Shown: positions 1 to 10,950, counted from the first letter of the stretch. The stretch is DNA of 64,000 nt from Fragilaria crotonensis (GCA_022925895.1 JAKSYS010000220.1:1-64000); one strand, 5' to 3'. The notes: generated by a model not told the origin, from the sequence alone. Translations and numbers: made by a program.

Positions 1-139
1 GGAAGGTCCGGCCGCTCCGTCGGAATCGTGGAAAACCCGAGAAAACGTGACACGTCATAGTAAGAGTATCGTTTCCACGCTGAGATGTTTGCAAAACATA
101 AAAAGCGAGGCCGGCGTGTTTATCATGTGGTTCCTCGTC

Positions 140-286
140 AGTGGAATTCCACTCACCCTAAGTGGAATTCCACTTACCCTGAGTGGAATTCCACTCACCC
201 TAAGTGGAATTCCACTTAGCCTAAGTGGAATTCCACTTACCCTAAGTGGATTTCCACTTACCCTGAGTGTAATTTCACTTACTCGT
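140..286. repeat. 21-bp palindromic minisatellite, block 1
   Basis: About seven tandem units of 21 bp. Each has the perfect 14-bp palindrome AGTGGAATTCCACT plus a 7-bp spacer close to TACCCTA; the last two units are degenerate. Because 21 is divisible by three, open frames of repeated SGIPLTL or SGIPLRV appear on both strands. These are repeat artefacts, not genes. Confidence 0.9.
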
Positions 287-362
287 AATCCGATCGACAC
301 ACGTGTCGTCTACAGATATCAGTATGACTCCGCTTCGGTAACGAAGAATTTCACTTAGGTTA

Positions 363-485
363 AGTGGAATTCCACTTACCCTAAGTGGAATTCCACTTAC
401 CCCAAGTGGAATTCCACTTACCCTAAGTGGAATTCCACTTACCCTAAGTGGAATTCCACTCACCCTAAGTGGAATTCCACTTACC
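363..485. repeat. 21-bp palindromic minisatellite, block 2
   Basis: About six further units of the same 21-bp repeat. They are separated from block 1 by some 75 bp of non-repeat DNA. Unit phase and palindrome are unchanged, so the two blocks look like one array split by an insertion or by unequal loss. Confidence 0.9.
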
Positions 486-626
486 ATGAGAAAACCTTGC
501 CGGCTCGGCTTGATCGACCGTTCCGGCTACAAATATCGCAACACATGTTTTTTGAAGCCCGGCTTACGTGGAACTGACGACAGTAACGACTTTCAACGGC
601 TAGAACACGCTTTGGCCGGACCTTCC

Positions 627-937
627 GGTAGAGTAGAGGGTTTCAGGCTCAGGCAAACGACATGAAATGACGTCAAATTGCACATCCGAGACTGTCCGTG
701 AACTGATTGAGAACTCTAATATCTTCCGCAGACCTTTTCGATTCTTTGGGCCCATGCATAGAGTGCGCATCGATTGAACGACTATGTTCCTCACGTGAAC
801 GGTGGCTCAGACTCTCCCAACGAGGTCATTGCTGTCATCAGGTATCTCTTTGTCTAGGTGTGATCAGATGAAATGCAAGATTGAAATGTACGACTTCTTT
901 CATCGTTCTCATGCTATCGAAATTAACGTGAGTGTTT
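627..937. other. Intergenic stretch, no gene seen
   Basis: This 311-bp stretch lies downstream of the convergent-facing HSF gene. Open frames are short and not family-like. It probably holds the HSF 3' untranslated region near its right side. Confidence 0.5.
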
Positions 938-2089
938 TTAGGTGAGGGAATGCATACGCTGTTTTACCCTGGTGCGCCTCATGCGTCTTGAAAGCTCTGG
1001 TTGGTGGCGAACAAATAATTCATGGGAATATGAATTGCGATCCAACCCCGCCCCTCCACGACGTTGAAATTTGTATAGGTTGAGTTGCCTTTGAAAGCTT
1101 GGGAAGCCTTTCATCCGAGGAAAGAAACACGGGAGAACCTTTTCTTCGAAAAGCGCTTGATCCCTTATTTGGAACGAACGACCATGTGGCAGGAACGCGG
1201 CAATGTCGGTTCCTCCCTCAATGAGTTCCAGTTCCGCGAGTGCCCTGTGGAGGACCATCGGAAAGAATTCATGTCCGCCGATGGGGTCAGTGCCATCGTT
1301 GTCCAGGGAGGAAAATCCGAACAGGTCTGCCGTGATGGAGGCGGTCGACTCCAAATACGTTCTTGGCAAAGGACGAAAACTTGATGGTAGGTCAAAACTT
1401 CTTTTTATTTCGTTTGCAAGTTGCGATGACGGCAACGCGGATGGAGGCTGCCGAAACAAAGCATTGGTGCTCATTCCTCTTGCAACGCATGCGTTACGCA
1501 GCGTCGCACCTGGCGTTGGCATACCCCGCTGCTCGCATAGCAGAATGGGTGAGATGCCATTCGTTTTGAAGGCGTTAATCACTGGAAAACGAGTGCCTGC
1601 AAACGGAAACAGCGTTGAGCGACGGATCGCTGCCGCTGCTTCCCCACAGGAGTACGGGAGCAGTTCGGACAGTTGCTCCCCTATTGCTGCCGACGCGTTG
1701 AAATTTGGAATGCCAAAACGAGGCGTGAATGCAGCACCATGGAGACGTGGAGGTAAAGGTAGTCCCAGCCCGCGAGCGTCCATCATTATGAAGCTCAACA
1801 TATTGTAGTGGCTGTTCAACAGCGGCTCATCGATACCGGTGGACAAAGGGAATCTCGTTGATGACGATGTCTCAAACAACGTTGGATAAAGAAATGTAGG
1901 ATACGTTGCTGGGGTAGCATCATGGTGCGCGGTGTGGGTGGCAGTTGATCCCCTTGCCAGTCGCGCTTCCTCGCTTGAATTATGTGCCTCATCGTCGTAG
2001 CGTTTTCGGTGTAGAACGTCGCCGCCACTGTTGCGTCGTTTGCCATCTCGCACTTCTTGTCTTGCCCCCAGAGAATCCATAGCATACAT
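938..2089 (-). CDS. Heat-shock-factor-type transcription factor, C-terminal DNA-binding domain
   Basis: A 383-residue intronless ORF starting MYAMDSL. Residues about 274-375 match the HSF winged-helix DNA-binding domain in order: FFPMVLHRAL for helix 1, FLPHGRSFQI for the wall around the first strand, VLPCFFPRMK, the recognition-helix signature FPSFQRQLNLYKF, and SYSHELFVRHQPEL at the end. HSF proteins bind nGAAn elements in the nucleus, and diatoms have a greatly expanded family. The domain sits at the very C-terminus, behind about 270 residues rich in Ser, Pro and Ala. No hydrophobic heptad (trimerisation) region follows it, so this is not a canonical stress HSF. The usual Trp of the WLPHGRSF block is Phe here. 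Function beyond DNA binding is not predictable. Confidence 0.88.
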   Translation of the reverse strand: MYAMDSLGARQEVRDGKRRNSGGDVLHRKRYDDEAHNSSEEARLARGSTATHTAHHDATPATYPTFLYPTLFETSSSTRFPLSTGIDEPLLNSHYNMLSFIMMDARGLGLPLPPRLHGAAFTPRFGIPNFNASAAIGEQLSELLPYSCGEAAAAIRRSTLFPFAGTRFPVINAFKTNGISPILLCEQRGMPTPGATLRNACVARGMSTNALFRQPPSALPSSQLANEIKRSFDLPSSFRPLPRTYLESTASITADLFGFSSLDNDGTDPIGGHEFFPMVLHRALAELELIEGGTDIAAFLPHGRSFQIRDQALFEEKVLPCFFPRMKGFPSFQRQLNLYKFQRRGGAGLDRNSYSHELFVRHQPELSRRMRRTRVKQRMHSLT

Positions 2090-3112
2090 TACCTGCTAGT
2101 ATCTCCACAACCGAAAACGTAGGAGGTTGAGGTCCGAATTGCTGATTCCCGATTTTGCATAGATTAGTCCAGGTACTCCTACTACCAGCTACCAGCTACC
2201 TACATCAAGCCCGGCACGTATGATAACTCTCAGAAATCGAAATCTTGCGATGCCCGTTTTCGTCTTCTTTTCAAAGAGTGATGGTGGGTCATCAGTCATC
2301 AGCAAAAAGTATGATACACAAGTTCCGTCCTTGGGGTCATAACGTATGACGTAACCTTTCGCAGCCGATTCTGCGACAGTCGGAACGACGTTTCACGCCA
2401 GCCCCACAAGAAAACGTAACCAATAATGATTTGAATGTCCTAAGTTCGTCACATTTACTACGTCATTGCTCTGAATGTTTTCTTCTCAATGTTTCTCTAC
2501 ATAAAGTCGAGCACGACGTGGGGTGAACTAAGCCCTCTATGTAACTTGGAAGCCAACGGACGAATCAGAACGATCTCGTCGACTGGTCAACATGCTATAA
2601 TACTCGAATGAATATACAAAAATAGCATTTATCATCCAGAGAGGCACAAGGGGCAAATTGTTCTTTTCGAGCGGATCAGTGCCGACGACAACAAATTGTC
2701 GTATTCTCTCAACAAGGGACAGAAATACCTTTGAGTTACGAGTACAGTCGTACCAGGTACTACTACAAGCTAGCAGTCTCTACTAACGGTAGTAGAGTAG
2801 CGTGCCACAAAATTGTGGGCGACCACATGCTAAAAGGACTTCCAAATTGTGTTGCATGCGCATGCATGAGTGCACGAGCACACGAGCGTGGCTGGCCGAT
2901 TTGACCCTTACAAAATGTTGACTAAAAGTATTCTATAACTTGAGAATTATAATGCAAGGAATTGCACGTGCATGGACAAGCAAACAAACATTTTTCAGAA
3001 TCGCGACATCGCGACTGGTATGGATGGCCTACTACTACAAGTACTTGTACCTTGTACCTAGTACCTACCGGTTGTGTTTGTATGTCATAAGGTATGTGAT
3101 ATGCTATTATGG
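2090..3112. other. Intergenic DNA with GTAC-type palindromes
   Basis: No gene is recognisable. The right half carries many GTAC, GGTAC and AGTACT motifs, which recur in most gene-free parts of this window. The stretch upstream of the HSF start, near 2090-2400, is the likely HSF promoter, but no specific element can be named. Confidence 0.5.
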
Positions 3113-3276
3113 GGATTCCATTAGAATGCAGTGAAATGACGTCAACTATGACGTCACTGTACTGAGGCCTGCATGTACTTCCTACGGTGATACAGTACTC
3201 CAGTACGACAGTACCATACGGAGAGCATGCTGATTGGTACGTCATGACGTCATTTCACTGCATTCTAATCGGATCC
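3113..3276. mobile_element. MITE with 25-bp inverted repeats, GGATCCGATTA-type ends
   Basis: Perfect 25-bp inverted repeats lie at 3120-3144 and 3245-3269. Outer bases read GGATTCCATTA on the left and TAATCGGATCC on the right, close to the ends of the three larger elements at 3.6, 42.8 and 51.9 kb. TGACGTCA boxes sit inside both repeats. At about 164 bp with no coding capacity it fits a miniature inverted-repeat element mobilised by a related MULE transposase. I found no clear target-site duplication. Confidence 0.65.
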
Positions 3277-3630
3277 GTAGATTGAGTATGGCAGCAGGCG
3301 TAGGCAAGGTCCTCACAAATGACCGGAATGTATGATACGATGATACGTGATACGTGCCAGTCGGGGGACGAACCGTCGGACGAACACTTGTATCCCCAAA
3401 AACTTGTAATGTTAGGGTTAATCGGGACTTCCGGATGTCCCAGATATGTACAGTACTGGTACAAGAGTATGATACCAGGTACCAGGTATCATACACTCCA
3501 GGTTCGACGTAAAAGGCACATACCACATACCACATACGTCTCGTATGCATAGGGAGTAGGGAGGCCGTGTATGTCGAGCTTTTCTAAAAATCGACTTCAT
3601 AAATTATACTGGAGTACTGGAGTAGTCGGA
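3277..3630. other. Intergenic DNA between two transposons
   Basis: GTAC- and GATAC-rich sequence with several short palindromes, for example around 3470-3490. Short open frames on both strands show no family resemblance. Confidence 0.5.
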
Positions 3631-3984
3631 TCCGATTAGGTTTCACCAATTTGACGTCAGCGCCCACGTCATAGTAAAAATCTACAGTGAGTCCTCTTGT
3701 AGAAGAATTTTGAAGACACCGAAAATTTGAATGGCTGACAAAACACGGAATCTTTGTTGTTGACTTCTTTTGGTGCTTTTCCTAACGCGCATGTCAACCC
3801 TTTGTCATGCCAGAAAGATAACTGCTACATATCTCCTTCTATCAATGATTCATGTGTTTCCCTTGTTTTGAATCACTCAAACTTACACTACTTTGCACTT
3901 GAGTACATCAGCGACAGTACTTTGTACTCGATTACAACAGGGTAGCAAATCTCCTTGAAGATAACTACACTTTTCTTCTTAATC

Positions 3985-4650
3985 AACACGATCTCCAAAT
4001 AGTCACCCACATACTGTCAGACTGTTACTTGTTGTATGGAGTCTATTTGAAGATCAAAATTTGTTCTCCAAATAGTCACCCACATACTGTCATACTGTTA
4101 CTTGTCGTATGGAGTCTATTTGAAGATCGAAATTCGTTCTCCAAATAGTCACCCACATACTGTCATACTGTTACTTGTTGTATGGAGTCTATTTGAAGAT
4201 CAAAATTTGATCTCCAAATAGTCACCCACATACTGTCATACTGTTACTTGTCATATGGAGTCTATTTGAAGATCGAAATTTGTTCTCCAAACAGTCACCC
4301 ACATACTGTCATACTGTTACTTGTCGTATGGAGTCTATTTGAAGATCAAAATTTGTTCTCCAAATAGTCACCCACATACTGTCATACTGTTACTTGTCGT
4401 ATGGAGTCTATTTGAAGATCGAAATTCGTTCTCCAAATAGTCACCCACATACTGTCATACTGTTACTTGTCATATGGAGTCTATTTGGAGATCAAAATTT
4501 GTTCTCCAAATAGTTGTCTTCATACTGTCATACTGTTACTTGTTGTATGGAGTCTATTTGAAGATCAAAATTTGTTCTCCAAATAGTCATCTTCATACTG
4601 TCAAACTGTTAGTACTTGTTGTATGGAGCCTATTTAAAGATCAAAATTTG
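3985..4650. repeat. 73-bp tandem array inside the 2.5-kb element
   Basis: About nine copies of a 73-bp unit; CTCCAAATAG recurs at 3993, 4066, 4139, 4212, 4285, 4358, 4431, 4504 and 4577. Copies differ at a few sites and drift at the right end. Each unit also contains GAGTCTATTTGAAG, an imperfect inverse of the CTCCAAATAG segment, so single units can fold back. Confidence 0.92.
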
Positions 4651-4746
4651 TACACCAAATCGTCGTACAGTGATAAGAAGAACAGAAGTCTAAGTCAATA
4701 AACAGAAGCCTAAGTCAATATTGTTAAAAATTCTAAATCAATACTA

Positions 4747-5895
4747 TTAAAAGTCCCATGATGAGACATACGTTTTCCGCACCTTTCCAACAGGACACAC
4801 AGATACTAGTGCCCCTCTTGGTGATGGTTTCTCAGAAGCCAAGTTGGCTTTCTCAGTTGAAATAATCTTGTCAAGTGCCTCCTTGACAAGAATACCTCTC
4901 TCTTTCGGGATTTTGGAGGCATCAACAAGACTCACTATTTCCTTTGCTCTTGGCATAATGCCATCGTACGCATTGTAATGGTCGAACTTGGGTATGTCTT
5001 CATGGTGAAGAGCAGCCACGTGATCCAAAATCAATGCAATCAGTTTCTAAACTTGTAGATTCAATGAGGATGTTGTGATCATTGTCAACATGAGTATTTG
5101 TGTGATGGATGTCGATTGTATATCCTGGTCTTCCCTTGCACCAACCGCGAGTCTGCTTTCGAAAGCATATTTCTTAAAAGCAGAAGTCTCTGCCACCTCC
5201 AGAGGTACTGGCTTCTCATGAAAAGGTGAAGTGTCATCAGTGTCATCGTCAGTTGGGATAACAGAAAGGCTGGTTAGTTCACCTGATAAATCATGAGGAA
5301 TGGCATACGTGCAGCCTTTAAAGCAGCTTGGAGTAAGTCAGAGATAAGACTATGGCCTCGTGAATCCTTTCCAAATCCACCAGTGATGGTATAAATAGAT
5401 GGATTGAACTGAATAATGTGATTGGAACCCTTGTACGAGGTAGTGTACTCAAAGAGGTTGTACTCGGTTTCCAACGATGCATTGAAATCATCGGTTGCAT
5501 GACAAAAATGACCTTTGAAAGGCAAAGAAGCAGTCTATGACATAGCCTTGAGAGCAGATAGAGTCTGATCCACAGCATGGGGATCCTGCATCAATGGTGC
5601 TTCTTGTTGTGGATGATCCTAAAGAGAACAAAACATGGGGTTGGTCACAGAATAATTGGTAGGTAGGTGGTGTAGTAACGCAATCAAAATGACAACAGAT
5701 TGAGAGCAAACAAGAGCAAAAACAGAACAACGGCAACAAGAGAAACAAAAGGAGCAAGGAGAGCAAGAACAACGAGAGAGAAATAGGAATGACAGGGAGA
5801 AAAAGCGCCGTACCATCGCGGTTGTAAAATATCAAAATGATGAGTTTTGTGCGAGTAAACTCAAATCCACTTCTGGTACCATGACATACACACAT
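4747..5895 (-). pseudogene. Decayed intron-containing gene inside the 2.5-kb element
   Basis: The minus strand begins near 5895 with an open frame (MCVCHGTRSGFEF...). It meets a GTACGG donor near 5815 and a pyrimidine-rich tract ending CTCTTTAG near 5620, which looks like a real intron. The frame downstream of the acceptor (about 5618-5540) is closed by a TAG near 5538. It then reopens through a conserved-looking stretch ending LMIYQVN near 5277. Further coding-like segments in shifted frames run to 4747, ending KTYVSSWDF. I do not recognise the family. It may be a captured host gene fragment or a passenger gene of the element; either way it looks broken. Confidence 0.45.
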
Positions 5896-6115
5896 CTAGA
5901 CAGGATCATTTTTATTTCTATTCAAACAAATGTGGCGGAGATTTATGTTCCTTATCTAGAACGAAGTTTTGCACAAGAGTTGGTTTGAAAAGAGGGCGCT
6001 GATAAAATCAAAGATACAGATTCCGTACAAGTTAAATTCCGCAACAAAAGTGCAGAAAAGTGCTGACGTCAAATTGGTGAAACCTAATCGGACCCTGTTG
6101 CAGATTAAGTTCTAC

Positions 6116-6414
6116 ACCGTCAGTGGGAGGGAGAAAATCGAAGTATGACTGACGTACCGCGAGACGCTGACGTCGCCCGATGCATGTTCTATATTACATC
6201 CTCCTACACATACACAAGTACACTCCTACATTTTAGCAGTTAATAAGTTTCGGTGCCTGAACGAGATTGATGAAGACATCCATTGTTTTGTTGAGGTGCG
6301 GTACGATACCGACGCAACTGAACAAGCAAGGAAGCCGAGAACGTCGACTGGGGAACCGACCCCAGAGGAGCATAGACGCTTGAGACAAACAACTAGTTGC
6401 TAGTTTAAAAAGTA
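6116..6414 (+). repeat. DIRS-type element, terminal repeat A1
   Basis: About 299 bp starting ACCGTCAGTGGGAGGG and ending near TTTAAAAAGTA. It is nearly the same as 15586-15876 (A2). It lies at the left end, only about 24 bp from the inverted repeat of the preceding element. Confidence 0.88.
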
Positions 6415-8090
6415 GTCACAGTTCGGGCACAGCCTGCTGCGTATCGACGCAACAACATGGCCCATCACGCACCGGGAGCCCCAGGCGGCGCACCACCGGG
6501 CGCTGCACACGACGGAGGAGCCGCGCCACCAGCGGCACCACCTTTGGGGGGAGCGCTGCCAGTCGCACCTCCAGCACCGCGCACATACCGAGAATTGTAC
6601 AACGATGCGTCGAACAGTCCCGCACCCAACCAGCTTGCTAAGTACATGCAAGGCTATCGTTTTGACGCGGGAGGCCCCGCACCAGCCATGCTACGGGACC
6701 AGACGGTGGTCCTGAGCGACCGCCAGCCCATGGCTTTCTCATGCCTTGTCACGGGCGCAGGAGGAACACCGGAAGTGAGCATTATGCACCGCCTGATGCA
6801 GTACATGGATATGCCCGGAGAATCAGCGTCGGGTTTTCATGATAGGGTCGCTCATCGGTCTCCTCGGTGACATCATGCCGCATCAGTATCCGGCCATCGA
6901 CGTGCCGGGCACGACCTTTCATCTTGCGGGATCGCCCGTCCGCGTCCCCACCACCGCGAGTATGGCCGCGTTACTCCCTACCTGGAATCCACGGAATGTG
7001 CCGCTGGGACCCTACACGGATGAGGATCCGGAGACGGAGGTGGTCCGCCCCAGAAACGTACAATTGATTCCCGGCTACTACGCCGCGATCCTAGTCATAG
7101 GCGTGGCGTCACGGCCAAGCAAGCATACGAGGATGTAGTTGGCGCCATTCAGGCGCGAGGGGAATTGGAAATGTGCCAGGACGTCGTCACCTGGCTCAAG
7201 TCAGCAGGCACGGCGCGGGGCGGTATGGGGGCACAGAACACTGTCCCCATCGTGTATCACCCGCATACCCCAGTTCACCTACCGCCGGCAGTGTATGCCT
7301 ACCTCACAAGTAAGGTGAGAGGCGACCTCCCTGCACTTATAGCACCCGACGCGGCAGCAACGGAATTGACCGGCACCCTGGCGGGGGCGCTACGGGCACT
7401 CACGCGCGAGGGAGCAGGCGTTATGACCGAAGAGCGCCGAGAAAGGGAAGCGAAGACCGTGCAGGAGGTCTATAAAGAAACCTACCGGACGCTGCTCCGA
7501 TATTGTAACGTAGGAGCACCGAGCGACGTGGCACATGTGTGGGGTCGGCTCGCAAATTGTGCGAAGAGCGAACAGCACACGGTGCTCGTTCAAGAGTTCC
7601 AGCGCGTGTGCCGAGCGCGAGGCTTGGCGACCGAACTTTATACCCCCGTGGTCACGGCGTCATTGAAGCAGATGGTCGTTGGGCTCCAATTCGTCGGAAT
7701 GGGAGTGGACGATCTGAGTTCCGGATGCCAACCGTTCGCGGTATCCTATGCCGGTGGAGCGAGTCAGCTGCAGGCGCTGGCCTCGGCAGAGATTGGCAAT
7801 CAGCTCTCGCAAGGTGAGCACAACGCGAGCCTAGCCGATTACCGCACGTTGAGGGAACAAGAGAAGGTAAAGTTTCCGAGGGACATAATGGACGTCGTGA
7901 TCACACTAGGGCGGTTCGCCGTGCTCGGTCAAGCATTGTTCCAGGGGGCAGGCCCAGACAACCCGTTCGTGACGGCGATGTGGAAGTTGTACGCGGCCCT
8001 CCAGAACACCGCGCCATTCATCACCGATCGATACCACCAGCAGGTGGCAGCAACACCCAAAGTGGCAAATGTGTATTTCCCGTGCATCCT

Positions 8091-8578
8091 TGTCAAGATC
8101 TACAGTGCTACTGTACCGTACAATGGGAACGGTACTGTCGTGTCAGCTTGTCCGTGCTCGGACTACGACGCTACAGTAGATGTCTGTTCTGCCTATCATA
8201 CCTTTGATGATGGTTGGATAACTGTCTATACCAAGAAGAAGAAAGAAGGAGATCCTTTGGGCAACAAGGGAATGAGTCAGGGGCCTAGGAAGGTCAAAGA
8301 CTCTACAAGAATTCATGGGATTGAACCTGTGAAAGATGAGATCTATGGGACTGGAGTTGTTCCAGTAGGTTTTACTGCAACATCAATCCCACCTGGTGTT
8401 CCCAGAATGAGAAGGGAACAGAGGCCTAATCAGTGAGATACAAGGGTGGGAATGATAGTCTTAGTAGGAGATTAAAACTAAGCTCACAATACATGAAACT
8501 GAAATTCACGACGGTGATAAGGTAGTACTGGCAAAGGTAATACTGTATATTGAGATACGGTATCGGAATTATTTAACA
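8091..8578 (+). repeat. Left LTR of the copia-like element
   Basis: 488 bp with TG...CA ends, apparently the same throughout as 10463-10950. The first third of the LTR is an open frame of about 113 codons ending REQRPNQ, present in both copies. Confidence 0.9.
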
Positions 8579-8971
8579 CGTTTATAAACGGTCAGTTTAT
8601 ATCCAAGGCAAGATGGTGGACGAAACGGCTGAATCCGGGACAGGGTTTGGAACTACGGTCCGCGCATTTGCGTTCGACGGCGACGAAGCTAGATACCGCT
8701 CATGGGAGGGTAAGACACTTGCGCTCGCCAGCTCGAAAGGATTTTGCTCGCACTAACCAGAGAGTACCGGAACGGCACTAACGGTTGAACAGTTCGAGTA
8801 TGGAGAGGTCGAAGTCACGCCAGCGACGGCGGCTACTACGGGCGGCACGGCTGCCGCTACAGTCATGCGTCCGACGACAACGGCAGAGAACCGGAAGTAC
8901 CTGGCAAAGGCAGCAGCGTGGACATATTTGGTCGCGAGTTGCACCGACAAGGCCTATGCACTTATTGAACG

Positions 8972-9790
8972 GTGCGAGGGGATCCGTACAAGGCATGGTC
9001 TATACTACAAGAGAAATACTGTGCAACGGACGCGGAAGAGAATTACCCCGAGCTGGATCAGGCATTTAGCGATTGCAAGCTTGTTGGGACGAAGAAGGAC
9101 CCAGAACTCTGGTTCAATGACTTGGACCACTTGAATATGAGGCTCGCAAGGATCAACTTGAAGTATGAGAAGGACGATCTGCAAATGAAGAGTCACATGA
9201 TGACAGCTATGTCGAAGGACTATGACAGCGTCATCGTCAAGTTCCGTGGAGACCTAAGCGATACGCCTCTTGCGAAATTGCGAAAGGAAGTGGTACTCCA
9301 ATTCAAGACCCTTGTCAAGGATGGTAGTGGAAGGGGCTCGGAATCGGTACTCAGCTCCAGCAACACATTTAAGGGAACATGCAGGAATTGCGGCAAGATT
9401 GGCCATAAGGCACATGAGTGCAGGTCGGCCAAGGTCGAATCTACGGAGGGTCCCACGAAGGAAGCCAGTACTGCCGACGACGTCGATAAGTCAAATGTGA
9501 CATGCTATAATTGTCAAGGGAAGGGGCATTATGCGAACGAGTGTGCGAGCGCAAAGAACTTCAAGTCTGACCCTACAGCTGATATGGCAATGTTTGTCGG
9601 AGCGTCATGCGTGGGTACTATGCCCGTCTACAAGGGCTATGACTATTGTGCGGATGTGGGAGACAGCTTCTTCGACAACATGTCCGATTCAGTGGCTTTT
9701 GGCGAGCATGAAGACACTTTGTTTGGTCATTTGATCCCGGCCTGTGGCAGTGGAGGCCGTACTAAGAACGATACTAAAACTGCGCATTGA
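8972..9790 (+). CDS. Gag of the copia-like element, two CCHC zinc knuckles
   Basis: An open frame of 272 codons. The N-terminal part resembles copia gag of the UBN2 type (LWFNDLDHLNMRL, then a stretch around MMTAMSKDYD). Two retroviral-type zinc knuckles follow: CRNCGKIGHKAHEC at about residues 136-149 and CYNCQGKGHYANEC at about 178-191. Gag binds RNA and forms the virus-like particle. The frame looks whole in this region; the element as a whole is shortened. Confidence 0.8.
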   Translation: MRGDPYKAWSILQEKYCATDAEENYPELDQAFSDCKLVGTKKDPELWFNDLDHLNMRLARINLKYEKDDLQMKSHMMTAMSKDYDSVIVKFRGDLSDTPLAKLRKEVVLQFKTLVKDGSGRGSESVLSSSNTFKGTCRNCGKIGHKAHECRSAKVESTEGPTKEASTADDVDKSNVTCYNCQGKGHYANECASAKNFKSDPTADMAMFVGASCVGTMPVYKGYDYCADVGDSFFDNMSDSVAFGEHEDTLFGHLIPACGSGGRTKNDTKTAH

Positions 9791-10462
9791 GGACATTGCG
9801 GCGGAGACCGAACCATCTGCCATTGAGGTTGAGTTGGTTGAAGAACAGGAATCCAAATGTGACTTGGACGTTCTTGCAACTGACATGAACACCCCTATCA
9901 TGGCTACGAATGAAACTACGGACGAATATGATAATGTCATTGTCATACCAAGCGCTTTTGTCGGATCAGCAGTTACGCTGGGACTTGCGGAGGAAATGCT
10001 ATTTAATGATAGCGGCGCCAATGGTGGTGTCGCATACGACAACAAGCATACAACGAATTCGACGGATTCGAATCGTGAAGTCACTATCGGAAATAGTGGA
10101 AAATTTGCAGCATTGGGAGATGACGCAATCAAGTTGAAGGACCTACCGGATGACAATGTACCATTGGATGTGCCAGGACATGTTTCGATCGCGGAGGACA
10201 TTCCTATTACTATGGTCGTTACTGGTGCTGCAACGTTGGAGACGGGTGTCGCACCGATGGAGTCATTTTCGAAAATTCTGAAGTCACTCGGGCTTATTCA
10301 ATGCAAGACCGACCCATGCCTCTTCTACCTATTTGACAGGTACGGAAATTTAGAGGCAATGGTGGTCGCGTTCTGCGATGACTGCATTGCTACTACTGGT
10401 CGTGAGTGGTGGGTCACGAGACTCAAGATTGGCATTTTGTATGATCCTCAGAACACGGAGGA
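9744..10462 (+). pseudogene. Remnant of copia-type pol (reverse transcriptase piece)
   Basis: Near 10255-10440 the frame reads SFSKILKSLGLIQC, then DPCLFYLF and VAFCDDCIATT. This is the palm region of a Ty1/copia reverse transcriptase, where the catalytic box is normally YVDD. The sequence before it is not recognisable pol. Protease, integrase and most of the polymerase are missing, which marks the element as a fossil or non-autonomous copy. Confidence 0.65.
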
Positions 10463-10950
10463 TGTCAAGATCTACAGTGCTACTGTACCGTACAATGGGA
10501 ACGGTACTGTCGTGTCAGCTTGTCCGTGCTCGGACTACGACGCTACAGTAGATGTCTGTTCTGCCTATCATACCTTTGATGATGGTTGGATAACTGTCTA
10601 TACCAAGAAGAAGAAAGAAGGAGATCCTTTGGGCAACAAGGGAATGAGTCAGGGGCCTAGGAAGGTCAAAGACTCTACAAGAATTCATGGGATTGAACCT
10701 GTGAAAGATGAGATCTATGGGACTGGAGTTGTTCCAGTAGGTTTTACTGCAACATCAATCCCACCTGGTGTTCCCAGAATGAGAAGGGAACAGAGGCCTA
10801 ATCAGTGAGATACAAGGGTGGGAATGATAGTCTTAGTAGGAGATTAAAACTAAGCTCACAATACATGAAACTGAAATTCACGACGGTGATAAGGTAGTAC
10901 TGGCAAAGGTAATACTGTATATTGAGATACGGTATCGGAATTATTTAACA
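10463..10950 (+). repeat. Right LTR of the copia-like element
   Basis: 488 bp, apparently the same as the left LTR. It is followed directly by CATCCT, the duplicated target. Confidence 0.9.

Larger units (their letters stand above)
1..626. mobile_element. Candidate inverted-repeat element, cut by the left window edge
   Basis: The first 13 bases (GGAAGGTCCGGCC) recur as a perfect reverse complement at 614-626. Between them lie two blocks of a palindromic 21-bp minisatellite and no convincing gene. This is the layout of a non-autonomous inverted-repeat element. The left end may extend beyond the window, so no target-site duplication can be judged. A chance inverted repeat cannot be excluded. 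Confidence 0.35.
3631..6092. mobile_element. 2.5-kb inverted-repeat element with TCCGATTA ends
   Basis: A perfect 31-bp inverted repeat at 3631-3661 and 6062-6092 begins TCCGATTAGG and ends in GACGTCAGC. The same TCCGATTA terminus closes the two MULEs further right, so this is probably a member of that group. No transposase is present. It contains a 73-bp tandem array and a decayed, intron-containing gene on the minus strand, so it may be a non-autonomous element that has picked up host sequence. No flanking target duplication is visible. Confidence 0.7.
8091..10950 (+). mobile_element. Nested Ty1/copia-like LTR element, internally shortened
   Basis: Two 488-bp LTRs (8091-8578 and 10463-10950) begin TGTCAAGATC and end TTTAACA. 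They flank about 1.9 kb. The host sequence CATCCT lies directly before and after the element, giving a 5-6 bp target-site duplication inside the DIRS-type element. The two LTRs appear identical, so the insertion is very recent. The interior keeps a gag with zinc knuckles and a small piece of copia-type reverse transcriptase; most of the protease, integrase and polymerase region is absent. It could have moved only with help from a complete relative. Confidence 0.88.

Noticed and set aside
47-487. Open frames of repeated SGIPLTL or SGIPLRV on both strands
   Set aside because: They arise because the 21-bp minisatellite is divisible by three; no start context or family supports a gene.
2922-3600. 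Short overlapping frames on both strands
   Set aside because: They lie in a MITE and in GTAC-rich DNA and have no domain, signal peptide or splice pattern.
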